DNA from: Paratinospora sagittata
Lineage: Eukaryota > Streptophyta > Magnoliopsida > Ranunculales > Menispermaceae
Assembly (NCBI GenBank): GCA_035771175.1
Contig: CM069612.1
Coordinates: 25,588,987-25,652,986, forward strand
Direction: 5' to 3'
Length of the DNA: 64,000 bases
A program made the translations under genes and the position numbers. The notes beneath the pieces are model-generated. The model saw only the letters and a program-made list of their open reading frames with translations. It had not been told where the DNA came from and did not search any database. This document shows, in pieces, positions 20,991 through 34,380 of the stretch. The stretch's first letter is position 1. Each line of letters begins with the position of its first letter.

Positions 20991-21655
20991 TAATAACAAA
21001 ATTCCAACTTGAAGACGTGTAAATATGGCGTTGGTCAAAATACAAAGTACCTTTTCATGATTTTTTTTATGCATCAATTATTTCTCAAAAGCCTCTTTCT
21101 CATTATTTTCTCACTTTTAAATATTGTTTTTGTCGGCTAGGTTAAAATCTAATAGTAAGTTGTAATGTCACTATAAACCGTGCATTAATAAAAAAACTGT
21201 GGCTATAGTAAATCAAGTTAAAAAATTTTAATTAATTGAAGGGCAAAATATATAAGTACATATAGATAGATTGTTTTATATAAAATTTTATGCATGCAGT
21301 TGTATTGTGCAAACAATGCTCGAGTGGTTATTTCCTCTTTTCTCATGTTTTGATCAAATAATTTTGTTGATTTTTATGAACTTTTGCACAATAAAATATA
21401 CCTAACATTTTCAATACACCTTTCTCACAATAAATGCTATGTAAAGTATAGATAGAGCAAACCATAACTTGAACTTAGGTGTTGTATCTATAGCATTAAT
21501 TAATAAAATCTCATTCATTTTCTAATTGATGCATGTTAACAACCTTTTCGAAGATTTCAAGTTTTTAAATATAACCATTCATGCGCTCAAAATTATTATT
21601 TGTCTTTGTTAGGTAACCATCTAAGTTTTTAATGTTTTTGGCAACTATTTCCTTT

Positions 21656-21834
21656 TTTTTTTTTATTTGGTAACCAATTTTTTGGCACTCCGGAGTTGGC
21701 CTCATTCTCTTTGAGCAAGATTAATCTTTCGGGACTCGGGCACGATAGAGTCATTTGAGCTGACCCTCTAGACCTAGACCTCAACCTCACTTATACTCAG
21801 TTTCTCAACCAATTGAGCTACTGCCTATTGGTGA
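21656..21834 (-). mobile_element. tRNA-derived SINE with TSD
   Basis: On the minus strand: CAATAGGCAGTAGCTCAATTGG, with a perfect A box (TAGCTCAATTGG), a degenerate B-box region GTTGAGGTCTAGG, and an A-rich end. Flanks GCAACTATTTCCTTT (21641-21655) and ACAACAATTTCCTTT (about 21834-21848) form an imperfect TSD of about 15 bp. Confidence 0.6.
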
Positions 21835-21848
21835 CAACAATTTCCTTT

Positions 21849-24395
21849 ACCTTATCAACTTCTTGCATTAAAATTTTGGACATAAACGTCATTAAGTTTT
21901 TATAAAAAGAGATCATCAAAGCATAAATAAAAATAAAAAGTTTGTTAATTATAAATCATGATACTTATTTTTCTTATTGTATATTCTGTTACAATTCCTT
22001 GTTATTATTCATTATTTTTAATAGTTTAGTATAGATCCGTATATAAGAGGGGGTAACATTCAAATTCAAGACAATTAAAATTAATGAGTAGATGAGTCAG
22101 TGTAACTAATTTTTGCATTTACTTTTTATGGCTTTTCTTCCTTATTCTCATCCTTTATTTTTATCTTGGATTGTTTTCTCTCTCTATATATACAAAGATA
22201 GATATATAGTTGTGCAATTTGATAGTATTGTTAACACATGCAATCAATGATCTTAACAAAAAAGAAAAATATTTACATTTCCACTTATTAATTAACATTA
22301 ATATTGTGAATTATTAATTATATACATGCATGACCTATTTCTATGTAGTCATTTTTTGTTGATTACTCTTGTGAGTATTAATAGCAGACATAACTATTGA
22401 TGTAAATGTGCAAACTACTGTTACATAGTTTACAATATTGATGTCTAGATTCAAATATCAATACCAATTCCACATAAGATATATATTTTAATCCTATATA
22501 TATATATATATGCATACACAAATCAACCTAATTTAGTTTGACTAATCATATATATCCTATTTATATGTTGAATGTTGATCTTTGTGGGTATATTTTTCAA
22601 CTATATTGTATGTTAGTTAGATTGTTATACACTCAAGCATATTATTTTACTATCCTCAAACTTTCAATATTTGACCATTAACAATATTGGTTAGTCATCA
22701 TGTTCTTTTCATTCTATTTATTGCCTTCTATATAAGTCAATTTTGGATGCTATTTAAGAGACCTTTAAATGCATCAATTATGAAGAGTGATCTACATAAT
22801 AATTCAAAGTAATTATAACGGTAAAGGGAGACTTAAAATAATATGTACAAAGATAATTAAGAAACACATAATTACTTGATATTTAAATGTTGACTCAGCT
22901 CTAATAAAGCTGATCAGTGAAAGAAACAGATTTATGTAGTTGCATCATGTATCTGAAAAAAAAAATTTTATTGAGTCATTAAGTTGAATTTTCATTTAAC
23001 TAAAAATACTATAATAAACCATATATTTTCATTATTGTTGTTTTTTCACGAGTATCAAATTAGTTTTACATGCATTTCAAAATACATCTTTAATTTTATT
23101 ATTTAACTTTATCATTTTTTTGAAAACAACCTATTCTCTAAGTAAATTATTGAAAACTATTTTTGAATTTAACTAATTTAATGTATGCTTTTGTGCTTTC
23201 GAATTTTCAAACATTGAATCACAACTTCAACTGACCAAAACTATTTATGGTTAACATTTGTCTCATAACAAGTAATTGTGCTTAGGCGAACCATCATCTT
23301 TATTGATTGGCAATTATACCCGGCGCTTTTACTTTTTCTTTAACACTTGTCCCTCAACTAAGATATATTGCCCAAAAAAAGTATTAAAATTAATTTGCCA
23401 GCTATGTACGGTTGGCGCTTTTATTTTTTCTAGTAATTGTTAATTTTTAACAACTATTACTCATATATAAATTTAAAAAATTCGGTTGCATTTGGTTTCC
23501 ATCCAAGAAACTGTCTTCAATTTTTAAACAGTAAAAAAAATGAAAACAATATAAAAAATATATTGGTAGAATAGAATTTAAAAATTGCTTTTCAAATTTG
23601 CCTTACTTTCTAATTATACTTTTTACGTTTCTAGTTTCTCTAGCATTTATTTTTTTTTAGCCAAAAGCACTATTAAGGCGAAAAACTATTTTTTACAACT
23701 GGCATCACAAATTCAGATTCTTATTTTTCACTGCTATGCACTTGGACTTGTATCACACGGGAAAATGCCTCCTTTAGGTCAATTTATCGTGTCTTTCCTG
23801 ACTAATTTAATAAATATATTAACACATTGAACTATCTCTAATGGTAAAAAATAAAAAAAAATAAATTTTTTTTATTGTTATACCTTTAGCAAAGGTCAAT
23901 TTTCTTGATATTCATTAATATCATGTGATTATAATATTGTACAATGGATTTTTTGACAAAAATATGGAACATGCAAAAGAGAAGAGAATACATATATGAA
24001 GAAGATAAATGGTGGTAGAGAGCAATTGAAGCCAAGTTTGATTGGAATAGTAGATTTCACCATTGGCCCAAAATCCGAGTTTGATGTGTGGGGAAAGCCA
24101 TACGGAAACAGAGAAGTAAAAGAATCAAAAGGGCACTCTAAAAGGAGAGAGAGGAGAGTGAGAGAGAGTGAGAGAGAGTGATTCAATTTCAATTGAATTC
24201 ACAACACATGAAAATAGGTAAAAAGAAAGCGCAGTTATCTAAGAAACTTGTCTCCTTGGCATGCAATAGGACCCACTTGCCAGCTTTTTCAAATTTTCAC
24301 CTCTCTCTTTTTTTTTTTTTTAAAGAAAATTCTTCAAATTTAATTTAATTTAATTTATTTACTTTCACAAAATCACAGTTTTCTACAATCTGTAG
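21849..24395. other. AT-rich intergenic region upstream of the ULTRAPETALA-like gene
   Basis: No coding region is supported. It includes a TA microsatellite at about 22493-22512, an RTE-tail-like fragment at about 22900-22980, and a GAGAGAGTGA repeat at about 24148-24180. The 200-300 bp before 24400 are probably the promoter of the downstream gene. Confidence 0.4.
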
Positions 24396-24771
24396 TTTTA
24401 TTTAAGGCTCTTCTCTTCTCTTCTTTCTCTTCTTCTCCCCTCTTAGAAGTTAGATCTCCTTAACAGATGCGTGTTTATTGAAATTTCTTTGTATTTTTTT
24501 GTTGTTTATTTATTTATTTATTTATTTTTGGCTTTTTGATGCTTTGAAAGATTTGTAATTTAGTGTTTAGAAGTGGTTTTTCCATCAAACAAGGAAAACC
24601 CACTTCGTTTTATCTTCTTTGTCCACCAGTTTTTTCATGTTGGACGACCCGGGTACCGAGATTTGTGTGACTTAAAGGTTATTTGATGCGTTTTCCTTGA
24701 TGGGTCTTTCTGGGTTTTCTATATAAATCAAGTTTTGAAGCAAATCAGATGAGCAAAACGGCAAAAACATC
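24396..24771 (+). promoter_or_regulatory. Core promoter and 5' UTR of the ULTRAPETALA1-like gene
   Basis: A TATTTAAGG TATA-like box at about 24398-24406 is followed by a pyrimidine patch (CTCTTCTCTTCTCTTCTTTC, about 24407-24440) of the sort found at plant transcription starts. The leader then runs about 330 bases to the ATG at 24772. No intron is needed in it. Confidence 0.4.
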
Positions 24772-27700
24772 ATGGAGAATAATAATCGAGTGGAAGGAGA
24801 TGGTGTTTTCTTCATGTTTTCTGATGAAGAGTTGCGTGAGATAAGTGGGTTGAAGAAAGGAACAGATTATGTAGAAGTGACGTGTGGATGTACTAGTCAT
24901 AGGTATGGAGATGCTGTTGGAAGGCTTAGGGTTTTTGCTAATGGTGATCTTGAGATCAGTTGTGAATGCACCCCAGGTTGTGAGGAAGGTAAGTTGGGTC
25001 TTGGGTAATTGTAATTCTATCTTGTTTTGAAGTGAAAATAATGGGTTTTTGATTTACATGCATTATTACTTTTAGTTCTGTTCATCATGTTTTTGTTTTG
25101 TTTTTTTTTTAAAAAATTTCATGGGTATTTCATGATTCTGTTTTGGTTTCTTTAGGAGCTTTGCATGATTTTTGTTTTGGTATTTCTATGCATGTAACTG
25201 TACTGTATGTAAATTTGTCTCAAAGATGGAGTTTTTTTTTTAAATTTTACGAATCCAATCGTGTGATTCTATGGTTTACTTCTTCTTTTTTTGTTGTTTG
25301 AGTCATTTTGTTTGCTTGAACATACTTCCTTGTTGTGGACTATATGTATATATGAATCAAAAAGGCTTTTTTTTTTTTTTCTTTCTATGGTTCATTTACT
25401 TGAGTTTGTGATAGTGGCATTGGATTTTGATCCTAGAGATGTTTCTTTCATAGAAGAAGACCGTATACATATGTATCTATATATATGAATCATGCAAGTG
25501 GTTTGATTTTGGTTAAACAGATTTTGTTGAACATCTTTCCTTACAGATTAGAGCTCAGAAATGGCTATCATGCGTGCCCATTTTGTGTAGCTAGTGGTCT
25601 TTTGTATGAGCTGGTAGCTGCTGATATCTGGTGGTAATGCCGTGTGCTATAAGAATTACCTGGGTACTCCATAAGGGAGGTTGTCCCATGTTGAATATTT
25701 CACTTCTTTTAACCATAGTTACCCTGGCTTCGTCTTTGTCATATGGTAACATATGCTGTTTATTATGTTTAGATTTGCTGAAAGGATACCTTTTTGTCTA
25801 AGTCAATTGAAATTTAAACCTGGGTCTTGTCGGGTGTGGAAGGTATTGTCTGTTGATTTTGGTACATGTGATTCTTGTGCATTTATTTTTGTGAGATTGA
25901 GGGTTTTTTTTTTTTTTTTTGGGTACTAGAGTTTTGATAAGTCACTTGAAATTCAACTCTAGATCTTGTCAAATGTGGAAGGTATTATCTGTTGATTGTG
26001 CTACTTGGATTATTTCCCTTTTTATTTTTGTGAGATTGAATTTTTTCTGATCAGTTTGGTACTATATTTATGATATTATATCATAAGTTTCAGATCTAAA
26101 TTCTAATGAGAAAGCAATCTCATACCTTGTCTATTTTAGGGCGTGTTGTTTTGAATCTGTTCTCATGTGGATTTATGAAGGAGTATCCGGTATATGGTTT
26201 GGGGATTTCCAGGAGATCCCTCTTTTTATATTCCCCTACCTTTTATTTCTTATTAATTGAGATCTAAGATTTGAAGATCATGTTTTCATACAAGTTGGCA
26301 CATATAAATTTCTGACCTTTAGAATCACTTGAAGAGAAATAAGGAAACATTTGTTTAAGATGGTGTTATAAAACTATGATGCTGTGTCAAATGCTAAATA
26401 TAATGCATAAGAATATATCATTTCTACAAATGACTCACGCATAGCAGGTGGAAATCAAGAAGCATCAAATATATTTTATTCCTCTATTGAACCATCATGT
26501 TAAGTCTTCAATTTTCCCTACTGCAATATCTTTGCATAAAGGGGGAATTTTCTAAATTGGCTAAAGTAAAACATATTACCCTGCATCTTTGCCTTTTGTC
26601 CTGCAAAAGCGGGGATAAATGGTCAGTTCATATCCTACTACCTTGAGTGATTCTCTAATGATTAATTACCATTTTCAAGTATACTTATTTGTCATGTTAG
26701 GTATATTTTGCTCACCTCTTTGTGTTGGCATATATTCTTTGATTATTTCTTTTCTTTTCATTGATAAATGCAATGGGATTTTTATGGATGAAATATTATT
26801 ATGATTTTCAGAGAAATTGACCCCTGCTGCTTTTGAGAAACATTCTGGACGTGAGACTGCTCGAAAATGGAAGAGCAATGTGTGGGTCATAGTTGAAGGG
26901 GAGAAGGTTCCGTTGTCAAAGACAGTTCTTCTGAAATACTACAACCAATCATCAAAAAATGCTCATGGGTCGCACAAAACTCACAGTGGGCATCCTTGCC
27001 ATCGAGATGAGTTTGTTCGCTGTAAGAGTTGCAACAAAGATCGTAGGTTCCGCCTTAGGACAAAACAGGAATGCCGTATCTACCATGATGCATTGCTTGA
27101 TGCTAACTGGAAATGTGCTGACCTACCATATGACAAGTAAGCTTCTCCCTGACTCCAAATTTTGCTATGTCAGTTATTTTTATTCCTGCAACTATGATGA
27201 CCTTAATATTAAAAAAAAAAACAAAAAACAAAAAAGGCCATGTGTTGAGATGGTAAAAGTATGCTCTATAGTTTCAGTTAATAAAATGATGGTGATGGTG
27301 CTTTCATGATTTATCAAATAGAAATAGCTAAAGTTTGCATTCAATCAACATTCTGATTCATTATTCCAATTTTTCCTTTCCTAGTCAGTTTCCTATTTTC
27401 TTTTCCTTGTTGGTTTCCTATTTTCTTTTCCTTGTTGGTTTCCTTTTTATTCTTGATGTTCACTATTCTACTTATATGTAATTCTTCTTTTCCAACTATA
27501 CCTTGGTTATTGATTGAATGATTGGTTCTTGGTGTACTTTGTACATGCACAGTAGCTAGTTTCTGTGTTTTTTGTTTTGTTTTAGTTTTTTTTTGGGTAA
27601 GTAGCTACTGATTCTCTGATGGTATTGTTTGCTGCAGACAAATTAATATTTGGAATTAGATGATATTACATTCTGATTGACATCTGTATTCTTTGAATTC

Positions 27701-29722
27701 TAAATGAAATTTTGTTATTTAGTTTGTACATTACTATGGCCTTGCATTTCCTCACTTAACATGTCATTTGTTCCTTGTTACAAAAATCTAGCATTTTGTT
27801 ATAGTTAAACCACACTCTCTTGGTTTCTGTTGTTTCCAAGTTATATTAGGGGATATGGTGGAAGGATGCCTAAGAGAAATACTTTAACTTGATTCAGAGA
27901 AAATTACTTAATAGTTATGACATAGCAAGTGATGGACATGAAGTCGCAGGAACAATGGCACCACTAGCCACTGCCACCCCCCCAACTCCATGACCACCAT
28001 GTCACTGACACTGTATTATAATTAACAATAATGATATGGAGCATCTCTGTAGCTGATTCTAGACCATTAATTAATTAATTAATTTTTTTTTTTTTAAGGA
28101 TTTCAACGTGAAACAAAATCAAATAATGCCTCTTCCCCTATAATTGTATGTTTGAAGTTTCTTATGAAGCTTCTGCTCTGCATATGATGAGAGATACCCA
28201 ATATGATGTCTTCAAAAGTTTCAACCTTTTTTCAGCTTTAAGGGCCTTTGTTTTGAGGCTCGCTTTGAGTTGAGATTCTTTGAGATTGTGTGCTTTGAGG
28301 AAAACAACATCTTCCCTCCAAGGCACATACCTTAATGGGAAAAAAGAAAAAAAAAAAAAGTGGGGTGGGGAAGAGCAGTCTTAGTGGAGCAATCCTACAT
28401 TGGATACCTTTCAAATATAACACTTTCTTACCTACATGAATATGTTTTGGCTTCTTTTTCCTTATGTTTTTGTGGTGCCACTGTACATGATTTTCTATGA
28501 ATCCTTCAATGTTACATGAAAAGCACTTAAACATTGGTGATTCACGTTAAAACAGCAATGATGTGACTTTAACCCAAATATTTGGGACCTGCTTAACCGC
28601 ATTGTAAAATCTTGATTCTAGGGCTGTTGGTCCTATCTGATTTACCGCAGCAACAATGGTTGCTTCATTTTAAATGCCTTCATCATCATCTTTTTTTGTT
28701 TGGGAAATAATGGTCTACACTCTATATTGATCCCATTGAACTTGGAATATAGATATGATGCCATAAAACATCAGAATGTGATCTTGTGATTTTCTTTTTT
28801 TATTCAGAAAATGTGTCCCTGTTTCTAAACCTTTTACCAGATTTTATGTATTATATTACCATTTATTTTCATGCATTTACATTTGTATTTGTGTGTGTGT
28901 ATTCTTATACATATTCCTGTCAAGGCTTGGTTTGTGAAACTCTTTTTATTTCATCTTGAAACCATACATTTAGACTTGTGAAACTTCTTGGCCATCACCA
29001 CTGTTTAAAAACGCTTGCAAGATAATTGTTGCTCAACCACAGTTAAAGTTCTTGAAGAGAACATGATTGCTGATAATGTGATAGCACGAGTAAAGAAAAA
29101 TACTAAAGCTTAACTCAAACAATGATATTCGAAATTTGGCAACATTCAAGCTTTTTCTGATTTTTTATTTTTTCATTTTGCAGAATTATTGTCTGTTGTA
29201 AGTGGCAGTTATTTACTATGTCGCCTAATTGAAATGAACATCTGTCTCCATATTACCATTTCTCCGGAGTCAATAGCTTTATGAGTAACTACTGAACTCA
29301 GACACTTTCAGCCGTTAACTCATTCATAAACATTCTATTATCACTGCCAAGATCTATCATAAAGCTCAATGATGCCAACCATAAAATCATCAACTTAATG
29401 TTACTAGCCTAATCAGTTGACAAATTTTAGGTTTCTTTTATATTTTGCTAATAATAATATAACAATAGAAACTTTTTTAATATTTTTTTAGCTTCATGTA
29501 GCCTTCAAGTTTGTTTATGAAGAAGTTTTGGGCCACTTTTTTTTCAGGTTAACCTGCGATCATGAGGAAGAGAGAAGAAGCCGTAGAGTGTACAGAGGCT
29601 GCTCTCGTTCTGCAACATGCAGAGGCTGCACCACCTGCGTTTGCTTTGGGTGTAAAACATGCCGATTCTCCGATTGCAACTGCCAAACATGCACTGATTT
29701 CACAAAGAATGCACAGAACTAA
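24772..29722 (+). CDS. ULT1: ULTRAPETALA1-like SAND-domain trithorax-group regulator
   Basis: Three exons, join(24772-24988, 26812-27136, 29548-29722), give 238 aa, the usual ULT1 length (237 in Arabidopsis). All borders are GT-AG and phases match. Exons 1 and 2 form the SAND-like region: YVEVTCGCTSHRYGDAVGR (about residues 33-51), CECTPGC, then KLTPAAFEKHSGRETARKWK and VWVIVEGEKVPLSKT. Exon 3 is a Cys-rich B-box-like end with about eleven cysteines in CRGCTTCVCFGCKTC and DCNCQTC. ULT1 antagonises Polycomb silencing and limits shoot and floral meristem cell number; it acts in the nucleus. The introns are long (1.8 and 2.4 kb) and hold only repeat debris, including a 142-bp tandem duplication. 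The ATG at 24772 is the first in-frame Met. ULT2 is the alternative paralogue. Confidence 0.95.
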
Positions 29723-32700
29723 TTGCACCAATTGGCTGATGCTACCCTTTAGTAAAAGGGCTATCTCAAGTTCATTTCTTTGGTGGGAAGCTCTCATTTT
29801 TTTTTTTTGTGGTTACATCCACCTCTTTTACTGAAAGCTTCATTTAAAACATTCTAAATTAATGTCAACTCTTATTCCATTCATTTACATTACATTACAT
29901 TTTGGGTCTTCTTGATAAATTAATTGATATCACCAGTATATTTCTTGGAAATGTGATCATATTACATGGGCAAAACAGGAAAAAACTCTGCTAACAGAAC
30001 TTTAATTCTGAAGTGGTCCTGATTATTGCTGAGGACCACATGAGAGTTTTGGTTCTTGGATCCTAAAACTTAGGGTTGTGACCTAAATTCTAAGGACCAC
30101 AATGGGAGGTTTGATCCTTGGATTCATATTGTTGGATCCTGTACCTGATCAGGGTTGTGATTATTTTAGTTTAAAATCTTGGAATTATATTGAATCTTGG
30201 TGATATGAAAGACCAGACTCCTTGAGGACCACTCACAAATGCCTTAGGAATTTGTGGTGGTGTGCGCATGCAAGATATATTAATGAAGACAAGCCCAAAG
30301 GTGTTCCTGACAAAGAAGAAATGAAATCAACATTAATTTCCTTGAATCGGTTATATATTTATATACCATGTGAATACAGAGATACATGCTGGCTACTCAT
30401 ACTTGAGATAAAGCAAGGAAATGATAATACCATCTCTTATATAATGGAAAAGCAGTTTTTTTCATCCAATGGGCTAATTTATTTATTTTTTCAACTTCAC
30501 CGTTGCTTCTAAATTTTGTCCTCTTTTTTTAATCATACTAAAGTTTTGGTACTCATCATCTTGCTTGGAAAGCATAGTGATTTTCGATGTAGGTACTGTT
30601 AAATGAGTTGTTCAAGATGAAATTCTTTTAGCTAGGGATGGTAAAATGCATGCATTGATTGCTTTTTATCTTTGTACAACTTAATCATCAAACATGAAAG
30701 ATCAGAATTATTAGTTTTTTTTTTTTTATCACTAATTTTATATAATTTTCTCAACCCAACTGAGTTTAAGAAGATTCATGGAACAAGATACTCTTAGTCA
30801 ATAAGGTAGAAACAATTTCTAACCTTTCTAATGACTTGGTATAATTGCCCTCATCAGTAATCAAATCATTAATTAACTTTGAACCCTTTTTCAAAGTGAA
30901 CAATATTCATATCAATGGAACACAGTAAAACAAATCGGCAAAAACGACATGAAATTAATTACATGATTGGGAGATTAATTAGTCAATTGGAATGAAATCT
31001 AAACGACATGAAATTACATTTGGAGAACAAGTTGTCTAGTCTGATTAGTGGAAACAATGATGAACATGACAGTACCATGCAAGCCCATATATAGCTACTA
31101 TCTCCATCAAGTACTAGAGCTTTATGTCCTTCTCTAGATTTATAGGAACTTTGGCAAAAGTAACCCTAAAATCCATAGCTCGGGCCTTTTAGTATTCCGT
31201 CATTGCTCTCTACAGCTCTAAACATTATGAGGTGAAGAAGGGGATGTTATTATGTACTACTACAAAAGGATCTTGAAGACTGAGTATCCATGCTGGAACT
31301 CATGCATGGGCATATATGTCCATGAATGAAGGGAATATGATATATAATATATGAACAGTCCTTAATATTGGGTATTTTTTTTTTTTGAAACTTAATATTG
31401 GGTATTCAAAGACATGTTTTTAAGAATATATATATATATATAGTTTTTGGGGTTTTTGATGTTGTGAAGAATTGAAAAGGCTAGGAAAATGGAAAATCGA
31501 AAATAAAAAATTAATTAAAACTATTTGAGTAGAAGGAATATTCAACATAGAATTCAACCTGAAAGCTTCTCAAAAAGAATAACAAGTGTCAGAAATGTGT
31601 CAAGAGTATTTTTGTTTCCATTAATTGCCAACTTGTCTCTAGTTTTTTGGTTGATAATCTGTTATTAATATGAAAAATGCAGTCCTATTCTTGTTCATGC
31701 ATTATCATTCATCAAAGAAGAAGAAAACCAGCACTTCCTCATTATGAATTTCCTTTCATATGAGTTATTAATTCTTCAGTGGTAGCAAGAGGATCAATCT
31801 GCATTATATAGATATATAATATATTTCCAAGTACTTGGAAGAATCGATATATTGAGTCCTGTTTGCATCCTGTTGTTTCTCAGTAATTGGTATTACTTTT
31901 GGCATGAAATTAATTACTCTTAGGAGTTCCAATTAAAAGGCTGGTAATTGTGAGCATTTGGGTTTCTCAAAAGTAGAGTGTATTAGCCAAACAATTAATG
32001 GTGAATTGGGTCACTGCTGGGCCGAACACAGTTCTAGCTAGGTGTATGTTTTCTTCTAACTGCTCTTTTGTTTTAATGAAGATGGGCAATGTTAACAGAA
32101 ATAATACAGCTACCTACATGCTTGTCTGATTGCTTTGTTTTGGAAAGAACATGTAACTGTATGCTTTGGCCCAAGTCATGGCAACCCATTAATTTTCCTT
32201 CTTTAATTTGTATAGGTTGTAAAAAAGATATGTATAGTGTATGTGTGTGCCCGGTATTGTCCCACGTCGCCTGCATATATTATTCTACCATGTTAGGCTT
32301 ATATCTTTCGTTCACGGCTCTCAAAATTAAGATCCTTTTGGGATGAAGCTCGTTGAGTTTTTGGGTCTAACTGTTAAAAATGGATCCAGAGTGTTGTGGG
32401 GTTAGATTGTTCAATGTCCTATTCCTTATCCTCTCCTAATAATTCAAAAAAAAGATGGTACATAGATTGTAATTTCATTCCTTTTGTAGAGTTGAATTTT
32501 TTTTTAATAAAAAAAAAATAGTTATCAGTGTTCTAAAAGCTTGAATCAAAGAAATCTATAATGGTTTTTCAGACCAAAAACTGGTAGGTAAGTGTAACCT
32601 GATCATCACTAATTGATGAAGTGTAGTGGTTGGATATATAGTTGGAAAAAAACCCTTATAATGTCAGATAAGATAAATTAATTAGAAATGAAAATATAAG

Positions 32701-32960
32701 GAAAAAATAAAAAATTAAAAGAAGTCAATGGAAGCTTATAAACTAAAATAAATATAAAATACCAACCCATTTCCTTTTTCATCAGTAGTATATATGTTTT
32801 CTTCTTTTCAATAGCATAATAGTATATTGGGGTATATATATATATATTTGAAGGTTTTTGATGTCTTATGATGCTGTTGTTGGGTGCATGTTCACTATAA
32901 ATTAAAATCTATAGTTAGATTTTCTTTGCATAATTTTATTGTCTCTAATTATCTTTTGAA
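29723..32960. other. Intergenic region right of the ULT1-like gene
   Basis: No coding gene is supported. It begins with the ULT1-like 3' UTR. A diffuse duplication of a GGACCACA..TTGGATCCT phrase occurs at about 30020-30150. A 14-bp oligo-T insertion flanked by a 16-bp duplication lies at 31361-31406. TA microsatellites occur at about 31428-31441. Short ORFs (for example the 96-codon ORF at 30222) look random. Confidence 0.4.
31377..31390 (-). mobile_element. Minimal retroposition scar (14 bp) with 16-bp TSD
   Basis: Direct repeats CTTAATATTGGGTATT at 31361-31376 and 31391-31406 flank only TTTTTTTTTTGAAA. This is what an almost completely 5'-truncated, poly(A)-ended retroposon insertion would leave. 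Confidence 0.6.
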
Positions 32961-33099
32961 GGTGTAACGATAAGAGTTGCTGCCATGTGACCATGTCATG
33001 AAAACAACTTCTTGTAAAATGAGATAAGGTTGCATATAATAAACCTAAACGTGGTCAGACCCTTCTCCAAGACCCCGCATAGATAGGAGTTTCGGGCAG
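32961..33099 (+). mobile_element. Au-type SINE
   Basis: Head GGTGTAACGATAAGAGTTGC, then TGTGACCATG..TCATG, AAACAACTTCTTG, GATAAGGTTGCATATAATA, and GTCAGACCCTTCTCCAAGAC followed by CCCGCATAGATAGGAG: all blocks of the Au plan in order. The B box is largely lost. There is no clear TSD. Confidence 0.6.
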
Positions 33100-34380
33100 T
33101 TTACAGTTCCTTTGAATCCTCTAATTATGTTGCTCCACTGTCTGCTTCTACTTGTTTTTTGGATGAGACAACCAGTTTTCATTTTCTTTAAAAACGAATA
33201 AATAGAAGTGAGAAATCCCATGGTTACGTAGATGATGAATTATTGATTTTGATCAAAGCAGCAGCTAATTTTTAAAGCAATATAAGAAGCCAACCAACTT
33301 GGAATTCGTCTGATAGGTAAGAAACCATCTTAAGAAGTAGGAGTCCTGAGTTTAAAGCCCATTAGGTTCACATAAATCACATAAATCTCAAACGTCTTAC
33401 TGAGTGGTGCGAGATACCCTTGAATTGAAAATTAAAATTAATATTAAAATAAAACTCAACTCAATTAAGTTTTTTCTCAATCACATGGAGTGACTATATG
33501 AATTTATTTCCTCGATCTACGACTAAGTTGACATTTAAATCACAAATAGTTAAAATCTTTTTTTATTATTTCTTTCATTATTTTATGCCTTTTTCTACCT
33601 CTATCCTTTGTTGTAGGTTGTTAATATGTCAATCTTCTTAATTGGAGCATCTAAAATTTTTTATTATATGTGTCCAAACCACCTTAATTGATTTTCTCTC
33701 ATTTTGTTCTCAACAGAGGTTACTTAATCCTACCATTTCTCGAATGTATTGAATATATTTACATATTTTTAAATCTATGACATAAATCTACTAAATCAAC
33801 AAAAAAATAAAAAAAAAATCATAAGAAGCCAAGTTCAATCCACCAAGAATACAGAGAAACCCAGCATTAGAACAACTGTTTTTGGAGATAATGGGCTACA
33901 CCAACCTCTTGAGTTTGTATAAATTATACTCTGAGGCTTTGCTGTGATTGCAGGGACAATATCACAGCAGATTTATGGTTCAACAAGTACAGGTCGGAGC
34001 TAACCTAAATTCATGCTTTTCTTTGTTAGGTACTGAATTTATTATTCTTAAGAAGAATACAGCTATTTGTATCATAATATTCTGGTTGATCAGTTAGCCA
34101 GATGGTCATGTTGAGATGATGGCCATGTACTTTGAATTTACTTAATTTCTCCTGTCTCTTTGTGTTGTCTTTTACTTGGTCTATTACAGAACATGTTTTA
34201 AGGAAAGCTCCTTAAAATTAGGGATTGATTGGACCAAAAACTCAATGGTTTTTGATAATTGGTTTAAAGCTGTAATGCCATGGGTTCAAGTCCAATTCAC
34301 CTATCAAAAAGAAAGGAAAGCAGATTTGGTAACAATGTCAATGCTTCATTTTTGGTGGGGTTTGGCAAGGTTCCAAACAT
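33100..34380. other. Intergenic region with an RTE 3' end
   Basis: Apart from the RTE fragment annotated separately, no coding signal is seen. GGGTTCAAGTCCAATTCACC at about 34281-34300 looks like a SINE B box, but no A box of convincing quality precedes it. Confidence 0.35.
33456..33800 (-). mobile_element. 5'-truncated RTE-type LINE end
   Basis: On the minus strand, about 33745-33670 carries the ..NKMRENQLRWFGHI trail of the RTE ORF end (with shifts), and about 33530-33456 the GTAGATCGAGGAAATAAATTC..CACTCCATGTGATTGAG tail finishing in degenerate TTGAG units. Order and orientation agree with one truncated copy. Confidence 0.55.

Noticed and set aside
27341..27550. 69-codon minus ORF rich in Lys and Asn in the ULT1-like intron
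   Set aside because: It is produced by the 25-bp tandem repeats and lies wholly within a well-defined intron.
28238..28534. 98-codon minus ORF in the ULT1-like intron 2
   Set aside because: It has a poly-Phe run from a poly-A tract, no domain, and is intronic.
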